From BOG-1184 sp964651515 (lineage in GTDB: Bacteria; Fibrobacterota; Chitinivibrionia; Chitinivibrionales; Chitinispirillaceae), in assembly GCA_964651515.1 (NCBI GenBank), contig CAZYYB010000002.1:40522-104521 (forward strand): a DNA stretch of 64,000 bases, read 5' to 3'. Shown piece by piece: positions 44,740 to 54,495 of this stretch. Made by a program: the position numbers and the translations under genes. The notes under the pieces were generated by a model. It saw only the letters and a list, made by a program, of their open reading frames with translations. It made no database searches and was not told the origin of the DNA. Numbering within the stretch: position 1 is the stretch's first letter; each line of letters starts with the position of its first letter.

Positions 44740-46725
44740 TTACTGAGACAGAACCGGCACATCGAAGGCTTGACCGGGACCGATGATTCGCATAATGTAG
44801 ACTCCCCTGCTCATGGGTATCGGCATGACGACTCTATTGGATGTCTCCGGCAAATTCGCGGCGAACAGAGTCCTGCCGAGAAGATTATGAATCTCGTACC
44901 GCCGGAAGAATCGGGTCGCAAAATCGAAAGACAGAACCTTGTTTTTCAGGGTAATCCGGTGAACGGACGATACGATGGCGGTAGTACCCGGAGCCTTCCT
45001 CGAATCGATAACCGACGTCGGCGTCGGCGTCGGTCCGGAATAGGTATAGTGAAACCAATCGATATCGACGTAGCCGGCCGTCGAGGTATTGTTGAAGGTA
45101 TAGACGCCGAGGCGATCCCCACGGTAGCCGGCTCCCGCCATGGTATAGCTGCTCCCAAGCGCGGTAAAGGTTACCGAATCGAGACTATACTGAAATTCCG
45201 TGTTGATCGTGTCCTTCATCTGGGACTTGAGCCATACCGTGGTATCGCCGGTCGGTATGGCTGCTCCAAGCACGATGGATCCGGTAGAGCTGTTTTTAAA
45301 ACGGAGGTTGCGCACGCCGGTGCTGCTCTGCAGGACGCCTATGGTAGAATAAGTTGATCCCCCGTTCATATGACACATCCCTGCCTCCTGGCCGTCGGCC
45401 ATATTTGCAATGTCCATCTTTACCATGGCAACACCGGAGTCGCCGCGCATGAATCGCTCGGTGAGTGTATTGCCCGCCTTGAAAAGGTTATCTGCAGTAA
45501 GCGGCGTGAATGCGTTGAGACGCAGGAAGCCGGGCCGCACACTCAATGACCAGTAGCCGGCCCTCGGCTGGTAGTTCCACTCCCACTGCGGGGAAAGAAC
45601 GGTGTCGTTGAAGTCATCCGAGGACTGAGGAAGCACGATGGGGTAGCCGCTTATGGGCTTTGCATCGCTCCAGACCATCGCCCCGAGGGTGTCTGTCATG
45701 CTGACGGTCCCGATGATAGGCCAGTTGTTGATCCAGGTGACCGGCAGGAGGCAGCACGGTCTGCCATCCGCGCCAAGGATCCCCTGCTGGGTGACAAACC
45801 ACCAGGACGATCCCGAGGGCGTCGGTACTATGCCGCCCTGATTGGGTTGCCGGTCGGAACCCGAGCTGTTGTTGCTGAAAATCTGCTTCATCTGATAGGT
45901 TCCCGCATGGCCCGGCGACCCGCCGGTCCCCCATATATTCGTGGAACGCAGCATGAACATATTCCTTCCGGTGCCCCCGGAATTTTCGCTGTGAAAGAAA
46001 TAGTAATACCCGTTCAGCTTAAAGAGCTTATTCGCCTCGGCACCCGGTCCGCTGTAAATGACGGTATTGGTGGTGGAAACGAGGTGCTTGCCGTCGGCGG
46101 TCATCTGGAACAGATGAATGGTATAGGGCGCGGTGGTATTTGAACAAAGGAAGTATCCTGTCGTATCGCCCGTAGCGCTGTCATATTCCCAGTACGGACA
46201 GCAGTCGTCCCAGCCCGCTCCGGGAAACCCGGTTCCGGTATCGGTGATAACGCTGGTCAGCGTATCCCAGGGTCCGGCCGCGTTTGCAGCCGAACTCATG
46301 TAAAAGCCCTGGCCGTCGGTAGCGAAGTAAACCCGGAATCTATTGTTGTGATACCTGATGGCCCCGGCCCAGATTCCATGGCCGTAACTGTTCATTCCCG
46401 TATAATTGTAGGCCGCGCTGATTTTGGAAATATCACCGACCACATGACCGCTAATCTGCCAGTTTACCAGGTCCCGGGATGAGAGCACGATCATTCCGGG
46501 GGCCAGCTGCATGGTTGAGCTTATCATGTAGTAGGTACTGTCGACCAGAATGACATCCTCGTCGCTGTAATCGCCGGGAATAATGCGGTTATAATACATC
46601 CCGTTCCCCTGATCGCCCCACATGCCGGTATCGTTGATGTTTGGCAAAACCGTGGAGCCGGACAGAAGCAGGATGAGGGCGGTAAGCACAAAGTGTTTTG
46701 GGGCGACGAACAACTTTCCAGGCAT
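44740..46725 (-). CDS. Secreted GH43 glycosidase with sorting-like C-terminus
   Basis: 661 residues. Signal peptide residues 1-28 (LTALILLLSGSTVLPNIN). The GH43 propeller covers about 30-370: RIIPGDYSDEDVILVDSTYY contains the general-base aspartate, and HGIWAGAIRYHNNRFRVYF has WAG in place of the usual WAPD. A jelly-roll domain like the GH43 C-terminal module (about 385-565; DDFNDTVLSPQWEWNYQP, then VAMVKMDIANMADGQEAGM) follows. The tail has RRYEIHNLLGRTLFAANLPE and GVYIMRI, a sorting-like domain. GGGAGGTCCA precedes ATG. It is divergent from the GH2 gene and shares its 200-base promoter region. Probably a xylosidase or arabinosidase. Confidence 0.85.
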   Translation of the reverse strand: MPGKLFVAPKHFVLTALILLLSGSTVLPNINDTGMWGDQGNGMYYNRIIPGDYSDEDVILVDSTYYMISSTMQLAPGMIVLSSRDLVNWQISGHVVGDISKISAAYNYTGMNSYGHGIWAGAIRYHNNRFRVYFATDGQGFYMSSAANAAGPWDTLTSVITDTGTGFPGAGWDDCCPYWEYDSATGDTTGYFLCSNTTAPYTIHLFQMTADGKHLVSTTNTVIYSGPGAEANKLFKLNGYYYFFHSENSGGTGRNMFMLRSTNIWGTGGSPGHAGTYQMKQIFSNNSSGSDRQPNQGGIVPTPSGSSWWFVTQQGILGADGRPCCLLPVTWINNWPIIGTVSMTDTLGAMVWSDAKPISGYPIVLPQSSDDFNDTVLSPQWEWNYQPRAGYWSLSVRPGFLRLNAFTPLTADNLFKAGNTLTERFMRGDSGVAMVKMDIANMADGQEAGMCHMNGGSTYSTIGVLQSSTGVRNLRFKNSSTGSIVLGAAIPTGDTTVWLKSQMKDTINTEFQYSLDSVTFTALGSSYTMAGAGYRGDRLGVYTFNNTSTAGYVDIDWFHYTYSGPTPTPTSVIDSRKAPGTTAIVSSVHRITLKNKVLSFDFATRFFRRYEIHNLLGRTLFAANLPETSNRVVMPIPMSRGVYIMRIIGPGQAFDVPVLSQ

Positions 46726-46934
46726 TGGACCTCCCGGTGGGCCAAAAAAAATTAAAATGATAACAACTCAGCTCTTCGATAGCATAGTATATCATAAATT
46801 ATGCTCCGCTGATGATTAAATCAATCTTTTTCCTTCGCGGAAGGATATGATATATTCTGCAATCGTCCGGATAGTAATTTATAGCTGATACCCCGGCGAC
46901 ATGAACTTCAATAAGCCTAAACCGTGGAGAACGC

Positions 46935-49703
46935 GTGAAAAACAGAATGTCCCCGTATTTTGGGGCCTTTGCATTGCTGGTTGCACTAGCCGCTCCAACC
47001 GTGATAATTGGCACGACGTACACTATACCATCAACCGTCAGGATGAAAACCGATCTGAGCGGCAACGTCTGGCGATTCGATTCCAGCAATACCCTGACCG
47101 GCGCCCAGGCGATCGGTTATGACGACGCCGCATGGACCGCTGTTTCAATACCGCATACCTGGAACACCCATGCCAACAAAACGTTTTATACCAATTGCTG
47201 GTATCGTACCCACTTTACCGGCACCCCCGCCGACACGATCGGCGGAAAAAGGTTTTACCTCTATTTCGACGGCGCAATGGCGGTGGCGAATGTGTATCTG
47301 AACGGAACATTTCTCGGCCAGCACAAGGGAGGGTACACCTCATTCATCTACAATGCACGGGCGACCCGGATCGATAGCGACAACGTCCTTGCCGTGGAGG
47401 TGAATAACGACAGCAATCCCGGCCTGCCGGCATCGCAGAACGGCTGGATGCATTTCGGGGGGATCCACCGGAAGGCATGGATCCTTACCACGAGCAAGTA
47501 TGCCATCGATCCAACCGACTTTGCCTCTCCGGGCGTTTTTATTTCGCAGAAAAATGTCAGCGCGGTAAGCGCTCAGGTGCTGATCAAGACTATGCTCAGG
47601 AATTACGATACCGTCGCCCATTCCTTTGCTGTCAATAATGTCGTCTGCGACAGCCTCGGCAACATCGTGCTGACGCTTACCGACACGGTGGCGATCAATG
47701 CCAATTCACGAGATTCGACCCAGACATCGGGCACGGTACCGAGCCCCGCATTATGGAGTTTAGGCAGCCCGAAGTTTTATACGGTGTATACTGAGCTCTG
47801 GGTTAACGGCGTCTTAGCGGACATGGTTCCGCAGAGGATCGGATTCCGTTACTACTCGCTCACGACCAGCTATTTCACCATGAACGGGGTGCAGTGCTAT
47901 CTGCGGGGAACCGATTTGCATTCGGAGAGTGAATACGAGGGAAATGCCGTCGACAGTCCGACGGTGAGATCCCAGCTCAGCGACATTCAGAAACTTGGGA
48001 TGAATTATATACGACTGGTTCACTATCCCCATCCGGAATTTACCTACAACCTGGCCGATGAACACGGCTTTGGAGTATCTACGGAAGTCGGCGACTGGGG
48101 GGGAACATCAACCAATCTCGGCGATGCCGCCCGGGACAGCAATGTCTACGAAATGGTACTGCAGAATTTCAACCATCCCTGCATCCTATGGTGGTGCTCA
48201 GGCAACGAACTTTCCAATCTCACCAACATAGATCGCTGGGCCGCCGACATTAAATCTCTCGATACCATCAAGCCGATTTCGTTTGAAAGCGATGGCACCA
48301 ATCCCGGATCCTCGGTGACCTACGTATTCTGGCATACTTACCCTGGCTGGTACAGTAGCAATGGAACGCTCCAAAGCTTTCCCAACGGTTACCACTGGGT
48401 AACCGAAAGCGGCGCCGGAGGCGTCATTACGACGCACCAGAGCTATTCGGCTTTGACCTACACGGTCGACACGCTGGAGCCGGAAGAGTACCAGAGTCTC
48501 GTGAATGAATTTCAATTCCAGTATATTTTCAACACCAACCCCTCCTTTATTCCCCTCCATTCGCACTGGCTGCAGTTCGATATCTGTGATGTAAAGTACA
48601 AAGGCATGAACAGCAAGGGGCTGGAGACCTATGCCGGATTTCCCAAGGACTGCTATTACCTCTGGCAGGCAAAGGCCAGGCCCGCCACTCCGCTGGTGTA
48701 TATCAACGGCAAGCACTGGTATCTGCGGAAATCCGTGCGAGACATCAAGGTTTATTCCAACAGTCCCGCCATTACCTTGTATGTAAATGGAACCGGCAAG
48801 GGGACCAGGACCGACGGACAGTACACCCAGCCTTCCGGGGTCGGGGGGAACATCATCAACAATGTGTTTCTTTTCGACTCGGTACTCGTGCGGGGCCGGA
48901 ACACCGTCATTGCCGCTGACGGCAGCGGTAACGCGGATACGGCCATCCTGTATTATGAAGGCGCGGTGCCGAGTCCTGCCGACACGGCTCCCGTCGACAC
49001 ATCGGCCGCCATCAACAATCTGTCGTCGAGCAATGCAAAGGATACGGCCTATTTCATCAACATACCCGTGCAGGCGCAGTGGCCGGTCTATTATCAGTGC
49101 GACGGCCACGCCGACAATACCTTCGACTCCATCCCCGCCGTGCTGGCAAATGCGCGTTGGATCGCCACCAAACGACAGAGCGCGACGGATTCGACCACCG
49201 GTTTATCGTTCACGATAAATCCCCATCTCGGTCAGAATGCGAACGTCTCTATCATGTTCACGGCTCAGACGACCGTACCATCCTGGATCACCGCGGCTGG
49301 GTTTACCAATACAAATGTAAGCGGCTGGTGGCGGGACAACAACATGAACCGGGTCCGCTATCAGCTCTATACCCATGCCTACGCCCCGGGCGCGACGGTG
49401 ACGCTGGGCGGTTCGGCCATCGATTTTGTCGTTCTGGTCGGCGTACCGCAGGCCACGGGAACCCGTTCGCAGCCGCAATCGGTTCCGGCATCGCAGAAAG
49501 CCGGGAGTTTCATGGCAATGGGCAATAAAATCGTGATTCCACAAATGATGGTCTCGCGGGTCATGAAGGTCGGGATATTCGACCTTTCCGGGAAATGTAT
49601 TCAGGAATCGATCGTCAGCGGGAATACCGTCACGCTGCGCAGGGCCGCCGGTGCCGCAGGCGGTGCGCACCTCGTCCGGGTGCAGAGCGTGCCGACGAAA
49701 TAA
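46935..49703 (+). CDS. Secreted GH2 beta-galactosidase-like enzyme
   Basis: 922 residues from a GTG start (GGAG 5 bases upstream). Signal peptide about 1-26. The sugar-binding jelly roll is about 30-200 (AVSIPHTWNTHANKTFYTNC, then KRFYLYFDGAMAVANVYLNG), the Ig-like domain about 205-310, and the TIM barrel about 315-610: HYPHPEFTYNLADEHGFGV, acid/base E425 in WWCSGNELSN, nucleophile E491 in WVTESGAGG. The C-terminal part (700-860) is an uncharacterised beta domain, then MKVGIFDLSGKCIQESIVSG as sorting-like tail. Acts on galactosides or related glycans of plant wall polymers; exact substrate unknown. Confidence 0.9.
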   Translation: MKNRMSPYFGAFALLVALAAPTVIIGTTYTIPSTVRMKTDLSGNVWRFDSSNTLTGAQAIGYDDAAWTAVSIPHTWNTHANKTFYTNCWYRTHFTGTPADTIGGKRFYLYFDGAMAVANVYLNGTFLGQHKGGYTSFIYNARATRIDSDNVLAVEVNNDSNPGLPASQNGWMHFGGIHRKAWILTTSKYAIDPTDFASPGVFISQKNVSAVSAQVLIKTMLRNYDTVAHSFAVNNVVCDSLGNIVLTLTDTVAINANSRDSTQTSGTVPSPALWSLGSPKFYTVYTELWVNGVLADMVPQRIGFRYYSLTTSYFTMNGVQCYLRGTDLHSESEYEGNAVDSPTVRSQLSDIQKLGMNYIRLVHYPHPEFTYNLADEHGFGVSTEVGDWGGTSTNLGDAARDSNVYEMVLQNFNHPCILWWCSGNELSNLTNIDRWAADIKSLDTIKPISFESDGTNPGSSVTYVFWHTYPGWYSSNGTLQSFPNGYHWVTESGAGGVITTHQSYSALTYTVDTLEPEEYQSLVNEFQFQYIFNTNPSFIPLHSHWLQFDICDVKYKGMNSKGLETYAGFPKDCYYLWQAKARPATPLVYINGKHWYLRKSVRDIKVYSNSPAITLYVNGTGKGTRTDGQYTQPSGVGGNIINNVFLFDSVLVRGRNTVIAADGSGNADTAILYYEGAVPSPADTAPVDTSAAINNLSSSNAKDTAYFINIPVQAQWPVYYQCDGHADNTFDSIPAVLANARWIATKRQSATDSTTGLSFTINPHLGQNANVSIMFTAQTTVPSWITAAGFTNTNVSGWWRDNNMNRVRYQLYTHAYAPGATVTLGGSAIDFVVLVGVPQATGTRSQPQSVPASQKAGSFMAMGNKIVIPQMMVSRVMKVGIFDLSGKCIQESIVSGNTVTLRRAAGAAGGAHLVRVQSVPTK

Positions 49704-49800
49704 CTCGGTGGTCACGTTACAAAGGGATTCGGGCAGGCGAAGCGGACCAATCGGTTACAAAAGGAAGACACCGCTTAAAGCCCTGGGATTTTTTTGCATG

Positions 49801-49828
49801 ATCCCCTCTCCACAGGTGGAGAGGGGAT
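49801..49828. terminator. 13-bp perfect hairpin between convergent genes
   Basis: ATCCCCTCTCCAC and GTGGAGAGGGGAT form a perfect 13-bp stem with a 2-base loop, located between the GH2 gene (plus) and the outer-membrane barrel gene (minus). Preceded by seven T on the left (49788-49795), so it may end minus-strand transcripts as well as stabilise plus-strand ends. It also resembles the CCCCTCTC repeats elsewhere in the window. Confidence 0.6.
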
Positions 49829-49857
49829 AGAGGGGTGAGGCGAGCGGTAATTTTCCC

Positions 49858-51225
49858 TTAAAAGAGAATGTTCAACCTAATGTTATACCACCAGTCGCCC
49901 CTGGCCTCACATACGTCCTCGTAGGGTGGAATCGTTATATCCGCCTCAATCGGCCGCATATGATCATGAGCTGCTTGAGCTATAAGTGCATAATTGCCAA
50001 GAAAGGTCTTCTTCAAATAGATCGTCCAGTACCAGGGGGAAATTGCTTGACTTGAGCCGGCAGCGGCTATATCCGAAGCGACAGAAAGAACGGGTATCGG
50101 CATGGGCGGCAAATTCGTCTGATTCTCTAAAGGTTCCAAGCTGTTGGGATACCTGTTCGACTTATGCTCCAGTTCAAACGACAGGACATCAAGGATCTTG
50201 AAGGTCGGCACGTTGTAGCCGAACATGAACAGGGTCCGGTCCCAGCGGTTTGCATAATAGCTCATCGACCCAGCAGATGTATCATAGTTTTTATAGTTTT
50301 CCCACCCGGTACAGCATATTTCGCTGTAAAAACGGCTATCGCCCTTGCCCAGAAGGCTGGACAGTTCCTCCGGAAGAAGCGGCTTAGGGTCGAAGGAAAA
50401 TCTTCCCATTACCTTGGTGGCCTTAAAGGTGTACTGACTGGTATCGCCATTTTGATTGATGTAGTAAGGAGCGCCTTCATTTCTCGTTGGAGTGGTTATC
50501 GTACTGTCATAGGAAAAAAGGCTGGCAAGCTGAATGCCGGCTCCCACCTCGATGACTTTATCTAAATTATAGCTTGCCAGAAAGGTAAGCGACCCATCAC
50601 CCAGCGGCATGTATTGGGTTGAGCTGGTGAGGAGAACATCCCCATGCAGGCAGTCCCAGGCCGTCGCGCTGGCCCGTACGCCGAGAAGCCGGGCGTACGG
50701 GCGGTTAAAATTATTGATCACATAGGTCGGGTAGGTGCCGGTCCGGAACATGTATTCACCCAGATTCTTAACATCGGGATCGGTCCTGAACGGGAAGTAG
50801 CCGAATCCGAACTGTAATTTGAGGGGCAGTGGAAGATCGTCGAGCGTGTACATGCCTTCGGCCCGGTCCGGATATACCGTGATCGCCGATGTTTGCGTGT
50901 TGATACTTTTAAAATCGTCAAGGGGGTACGAATAGCCAAGCTGACACTCCATCCCGATGACAGCGTGGACATGCTTGTTGACGTTATAATCGGCAACATA
51001 TTGAAACAGAAGCCTCTCTAGAGGTTGATCAACGAAATAATTACTGGAAACGTTTGATGTTTGTGCATCGCTTTCTTTGACACCATGCACTATTTCTCCC
51101 GCCTCCAGGCCGATAAATCCCGATTGAATTACTTTTTCCTGTTGAACCGCAGTAGTATCGGCAAGAGAGAGCCCGACGAACAACGAGAGCGCCATCGCAG
51201 AACCCGCAAACCAGGCCTGTTTCAT
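49858..51225 (-). CDS. Outer-membrane beta-barrel protein, unknown family
   Basis: 455 residues from ATG at 51225 (GGAAAGGAAAGAT upstream). Signal peptide residues 1-22 (SAMALSLFVGLSLADT). The rest has alternating amphipathic strands (LPLPLKLQFGFGYFPFRTDP, then GDGSLTFLASYNLDKVIEVG) and ends in WWYNIRLNILF with a C-terminal phenylalanine, the outer-membrane insertion signal. Two adjacent cysteines (ICCTGW) occur near residue 300. No family recognised; similar proteins appear near polysaccharide enzymes and could be porins for oligosaccharides. Confidence 0.75.
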   Translation of the reverse strand: MKQAWFAGSAMALSLFVGLSLADTTAVQQEKVIQSGFIGLEAGEIVHGVKESDAQTSNVSSNYFVDQPLERLLFQYVADYNVNKHVHAVIGMECQLGYSYPLDDFKSINTQTSAITVYPDRAEGMYTLDDLPLPLKLQFGFGYFPFRTDPDVKNLGEYMFRTGTYPTYVINNFNRPYARLLGVRASATAWDCLHGDVLLTSSTQYMPLGDGSLTFLASYNLDKVIEVGAGIQLASLFSYDSTITTPTRNEGAPYYINQNGDTSQYTFKATKVMGRFSFDPKPLLPEELSSLLGKGDSRFYSEICCTGWENYKNYDTSAGSMSYYANRWDRTLFMFGYNVPTFKILDVLSFELEHKSNRYPNSLEPLENQTNLPPMPIPVLSVASDIAAAGSSQAISPWYWTIYLKKTFLGNYALIAQAAHDHMRPIEADITIPPYEDVCEARGDWWYNIRLNILF

Positions 51226-51325
51226 ATCTTTCCTTTCCTGCTTCATTTATTTACGGGAGGGTTCTCCATGCTGGAGCGGGAGCGACATTGACGGTCGCTC
51301 CCGCTCTCATGCCTGACCCGGACGA

Positions 51326-53800
51326 TCAATCACCGTTCGCCTCTAAGGTCAGCGTCCCGGTGAGCGGCAGGTTTGCCGAAGACGGCCCCACCATTATGGT
51401 ATAGTTGTCCGGCTGCGCGACAAACTGGCCGTACGGTGCATACGAGGTAACAGCCGATGTCGTCGTATCGAAATAGGCCAATTCCCTCTCATGCAGGGTA
51501 AAGGATACGGTCGTTGCCTGGCCAGCCGGAAGCGTCACCCGGGCAAACCCACGCAACTCCTTGACCGGACGAGGCAGTTTGGGAGCAACCTCGTGAATAT
51601 AGAGCTGCGGAACCTCATCCCCGGCCATCGTCCCCGTATTTTGCACTGTTGCAGTAACAGTCACCGTCTGGCCGGCATAGGCCGGGTTCGGGGTGATGGT
51701 CAGGTTACTATACTGGAAGGTCGTGTAACTGAGGCCATGCCCGAAGGAATAAAGCGCCGTATACCCGTTGCGGTCAAACCAGCGGTATCCTCTTCCCGTA
51801 TCGGCGCGTTCATAGGGAACTGGGGTACCCACTGTTCCGGGAATCGTCGGAAACGGCGCAAGGTGGGTCGCAGAATCCGGCCACGTCGCCGACAACCTTC
51901 CGGATGGATTTACATCGCCGAAGAGAATCTGGGCAAGCGCGGTACCTTGTATTTCGCCGGGATACCATGCAACGAGCACTGCCGGGGCAGTGCTGAAGAT
52001 ATCCTTCACCGCGGCGCTGCCGCCGGTCAGCACGACGATGCATTTCTTGCCGTGCGCAAGGATGGAATCGACCTCGGCAAGCTGGCCCGAAGGCGGTTCC
52101 AGCGTTGCCGTTGTCCGATCCTGTCCCTCCCCCTCACCCGATACTCCGAGGACGGCGATCACGACACTGGCGTTTCGCCAATTTGCCGAATCGAGCACAT
52201 GGGTCGCGCCTATTTCGTTTGTAATCCCCTGAAGCGGCGAAAGATTCGTGATGTACGGACAATTGACGCCGCTTTGACCGCTGGTCGCGCCGCCGTGTTT
52301 CTCCGGATCGCAGCACTCTAAATCCGCATAAGGCCCGACGACGGCAACCGTGTCGGATTTACTGAGAGGCAGGAGAGGGGTCGTCGAGGTGCCGAAAGGC
52401 TGATTCTTCACGAGTACGATCGACTTCTGGGCGACCTCAAGCGCCATCGCCTGGTGGGCGGAGCCGTTCAGCAGGGAGGCGAACTGGGTCACCTGCGATT
52501 CACCGATTTTCCCGATGACGCCCGCCCACACCTTCGACCTGAGGGTCCTGCGCGCCATATCGTTCAGCCGGAACATCGAAACTTCGTTCTCCGTAACGGC
52601 AGTGACAAGGCCAGTATTGAAATAGTTCTCGTAGTACAATTCCATATCCTGTCCGGCATTAGCTGCCGGGGCGACCGAATGCATCGCCCCGTAGTCGGAG
52701 CAAACATAACCACGGAACCCCCAGTCGGTTTTGAGAATGTCCGTTAACGTATGCGGATTCTGAGAGCAATAGGTACCGTTTACCTCGTTGTACGAACTCA
52801 TTAACGACATGACCTTGCCGCTTTTCACGGCATATTCGAAGGGCATGGCATAGATCTCCCGCAGGGTCCGTTCGCTGACGTTGGAACTGTAATCTCCCCG
52901 GCTCTGTTCCCGGTCGTTGCAGACCCAGTGCTTCGCCATGGAAAGGCATTTCTGGCTCTGGGCGCCTCGGATATAGGCGGCGGCGGTCTGGCCGGCCAGG
53001 AACGGGTCTTCGCCTGACGTCTCCCAGTCCCTTCCGCCGCGGGGATCGCGCACCGTATTCAACATCGGGCCTTCGAGAACATAGATGCCCTTGGCATAAA
53101 ATTCCTGGGCGATATCGGCCGCCATGCTGTCGATGAGCGAGGTATCGAAGGTGCAGGTCATCGCGCACCCGGTCGGCATTGCGGTAGAGGTCCCTGAGAC
53201 GCCGACACAGGGACTCGACGTGCCGTTTGACAAATAAGAACCAGGTATGCCAAGAGAAGAAATATCGGGCGTCACCCGTGCACTGCCTGTCCCATGCAGC
53301 TGGTCGACCTTGTTCTGGGTCGTCATCATGGCAAGCAGGCTGTCGGTGGCCTGGGTAATATGCGTGAAGGTGTCGACCATCGTGATGCGGGCCATATAGG
53401 ATGCCGCGGGCGTTCCGCTGATCGAGCACCGGAAATTGATGTAATTCTTGCCGTTCATGCCATTGGCAAATCCAATGATCCCCACGCTGCCGGAATCCCA
53501 GGTGGGAATGACCGTGGTTCCTCCGCCCACCGGTACGAAACTGAGGCCGATATTGAGAGAATCGCAGGCACCGAGATGCAGATTATAGGTCACCTGGCCC
53601 GAATAATTGTAGATGGAGCTGCTGCCGGACTGCGTTATGCCGGTCAGCTGCAGGATATTTACCGGCACCATGACCGTATCCACCACGGTGGTGACGGTGT
53701 CAAGCGTTGAATCGGCTATGGTCTGTTTGGCCCAGAGTGCAGGGGTAAACACCATCCCGGCCAAAAACATCACTATCAGAGTAAGGTTTCTTTTAGTCAT
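51326..53800 (-). CDS. Secreted GH3 beta-glucosidase/xylosidase
   Basis: 824 residues. Signal peptide about 1-25. An N-terminal beta-sandwich (about 35-145) precedes the GH3 TIM barrel: GPMLNTVRDPRGGRDWETSG, MAKHWVCNDREQSRGDYSSN and nucleophile D369 in GYVCSDYGAM. The alpha/beta sandwich domain (about 475-640) includes VVGPYADLECCDPEKHGG, and a C-terminal fibronectin III-like domain (about 715-800; DEVPQLYIHE, ELRGFARVTL) follows. It has no C-terminal sorting-like domain, unlike the neighbouring glycosidases. The gene starts 9 bases after the stop of the small protein at 53810. Releases terminal glucose or xylose from oligosaccharides. Confidence 0.92.
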   Translation of the reverse strand: MTKRNLTLIVMFLAGMVFTPALWAKQTIADSTLDTVTTVVDTVMVPVNILQLTGITQSGSSSIYNYSGQVTYNLHLGACDSLNIGLSFVPVGGGTTVIPTWDSGSVGIIGFANGMNGKNYINFRCSISGTPAASYMARITMVDTFTHITQATDSLLAMMTTQNKVDQLHGTGSARVTPDISSLGIPGSYLSNGTSSPCVGVSGTSTAMPTGCAMTCTFDTSLIDSMAADIAQEFYAKGIYVLEGPMLNTVRDPRGGRDWETSGEDPFLAGQTAAAYIRGAQSQKCLSMAKHWVCNDREQSRGDYSSNVSERTLREIYAMPFEYAVKSGKVMSLMSSYNEVNGTYCSQNPHTLTDILKTDWGFRGYVCSDYGAMHSVAPAANAGQDMELYYENYFNTGLVTAVTENEVSMFRLNDMARRTLRSKVWAGVIGKIGESQVTQFASLLNGSAHQAMALEVAQKSIVLVKNQPFGTSTTPLLPLSKSDTVAVVGPYADLECCDPEKHGGATSGQSGVNCPYITNLSPLQGITNEIGATHVLDSANWRNASVVIAVLGVSGEGEGQDRTTATLEPPSGQLAEVDSILAHGKKCIVVLTGGSAAVKDIFSTAPAVLVAWYPGEIQGTALAQILFGDVNPSGRLSATWPDSATHLAPFPTIPGTVGTPVPYERADTGRGYRWFDRNGYTALYSFGHGLSYTTFQYSNLTITPNPAYAGQTVTVTATVQNTGTMAGDEVPQLYIHEVAPKLPRPVKELRGFARVTLPAGQATTVSFTLHERELAYFDTTTSAVTSYAPYGQFVAQPDNYTIMVGPSSANLPLTGTLTLEANGD

Positions 53801-53809
53801 GGCGCCCCC

Positions 53810-54208
53810 CTATCGGCAAAACATCAGTTTAAGGTTTTTATGGATCGATCCATACGATAGGGTCGCGAAATAGATCCCGTTGCCGGTCCTTCCCGCGCCG
53901 GAAACATCCCAATTGACATACCCCTGCGGCGAGGAGATCTGAAAAAATTTAATTTTAGCCCCTGAAAGAGTAAAAATGGCGATGGACCCGGTGGACGCTT
54001 TCACCGGCAGCGACCAGGAAAGCGTAATTATTTTCCGCCCCTCAAGGTTTGCGCTGCCGGCAAAAATCGCTTCCTTGCTTTGCAATACATTTCCGCCCCT
54101 GGTGCCGACCGTGGCGGGGAATGAAAAAGCCTTACTGTTTTTCACGATCGTCTCGGCAAAGAGCCCGGTGACGAGCACTCCAATCAGAAATAAGCCTTGT
54201 ACCTTCAT
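53810..54208 (-). CDS. Stand-alone sorting-like C-terminal domain protein
   Basis: 132 residues. Signal peptide 1-18 (GLFLIGVLVTGLFAE). Residues about 40-132 resemble the type-IX-like C-terminal domain found at the end of the other secreted enzymes: GSIAIFTLSGAKIKFFQISS, then GNGIYFATLSYG and a basic end. Unlike those, it is not attached to an enzyme. GGAGGAGCGAA before ATG is a strong ribosome site. It lies 9 bases upstream of the GH3 gene, which lacks such a domain, so the two are co-transcribed. It could be a secretion or surface-attachment partner in trans. Confidence 0.75.
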   Translation of the reverse strand: MKVQGLFLIGVLVTGLFAETIVKNSKAFSFPATVGTRGGNVLQSKEAIFAGSANLEGRKIITLSWSLPVKASTGSIAIFTLSGAKIKFFQISSPQGYVNWDVSGAGRTGNGIYFATLSYGSIHKNLKLMFCR

Positions 54209-54495
54209 TTCGCTCCTCCTCCAGAAACAATGTAAACGGGAATCTCCACCTGTGCATCCAGGGTCGCGATTCTTTAATTAGTTGGGAATATGCACGTTTT
54301 AGCATGGGGCACTATAAAACTTTCGTAGTACAATATAATCTCAGCTTTATAGCCAATCAATAATTTTTTTTCCAAAACTCCTTTGCAGCCGGAGGAATAC
54401 CGCCGGCGGGATGATCGCGGATCTCAAATTCTGAACGTTAAAAAACGGCGGGCGCGCCCAAACAGGCATAAGCGGCCCTTTTCAGGTACTCTGCG

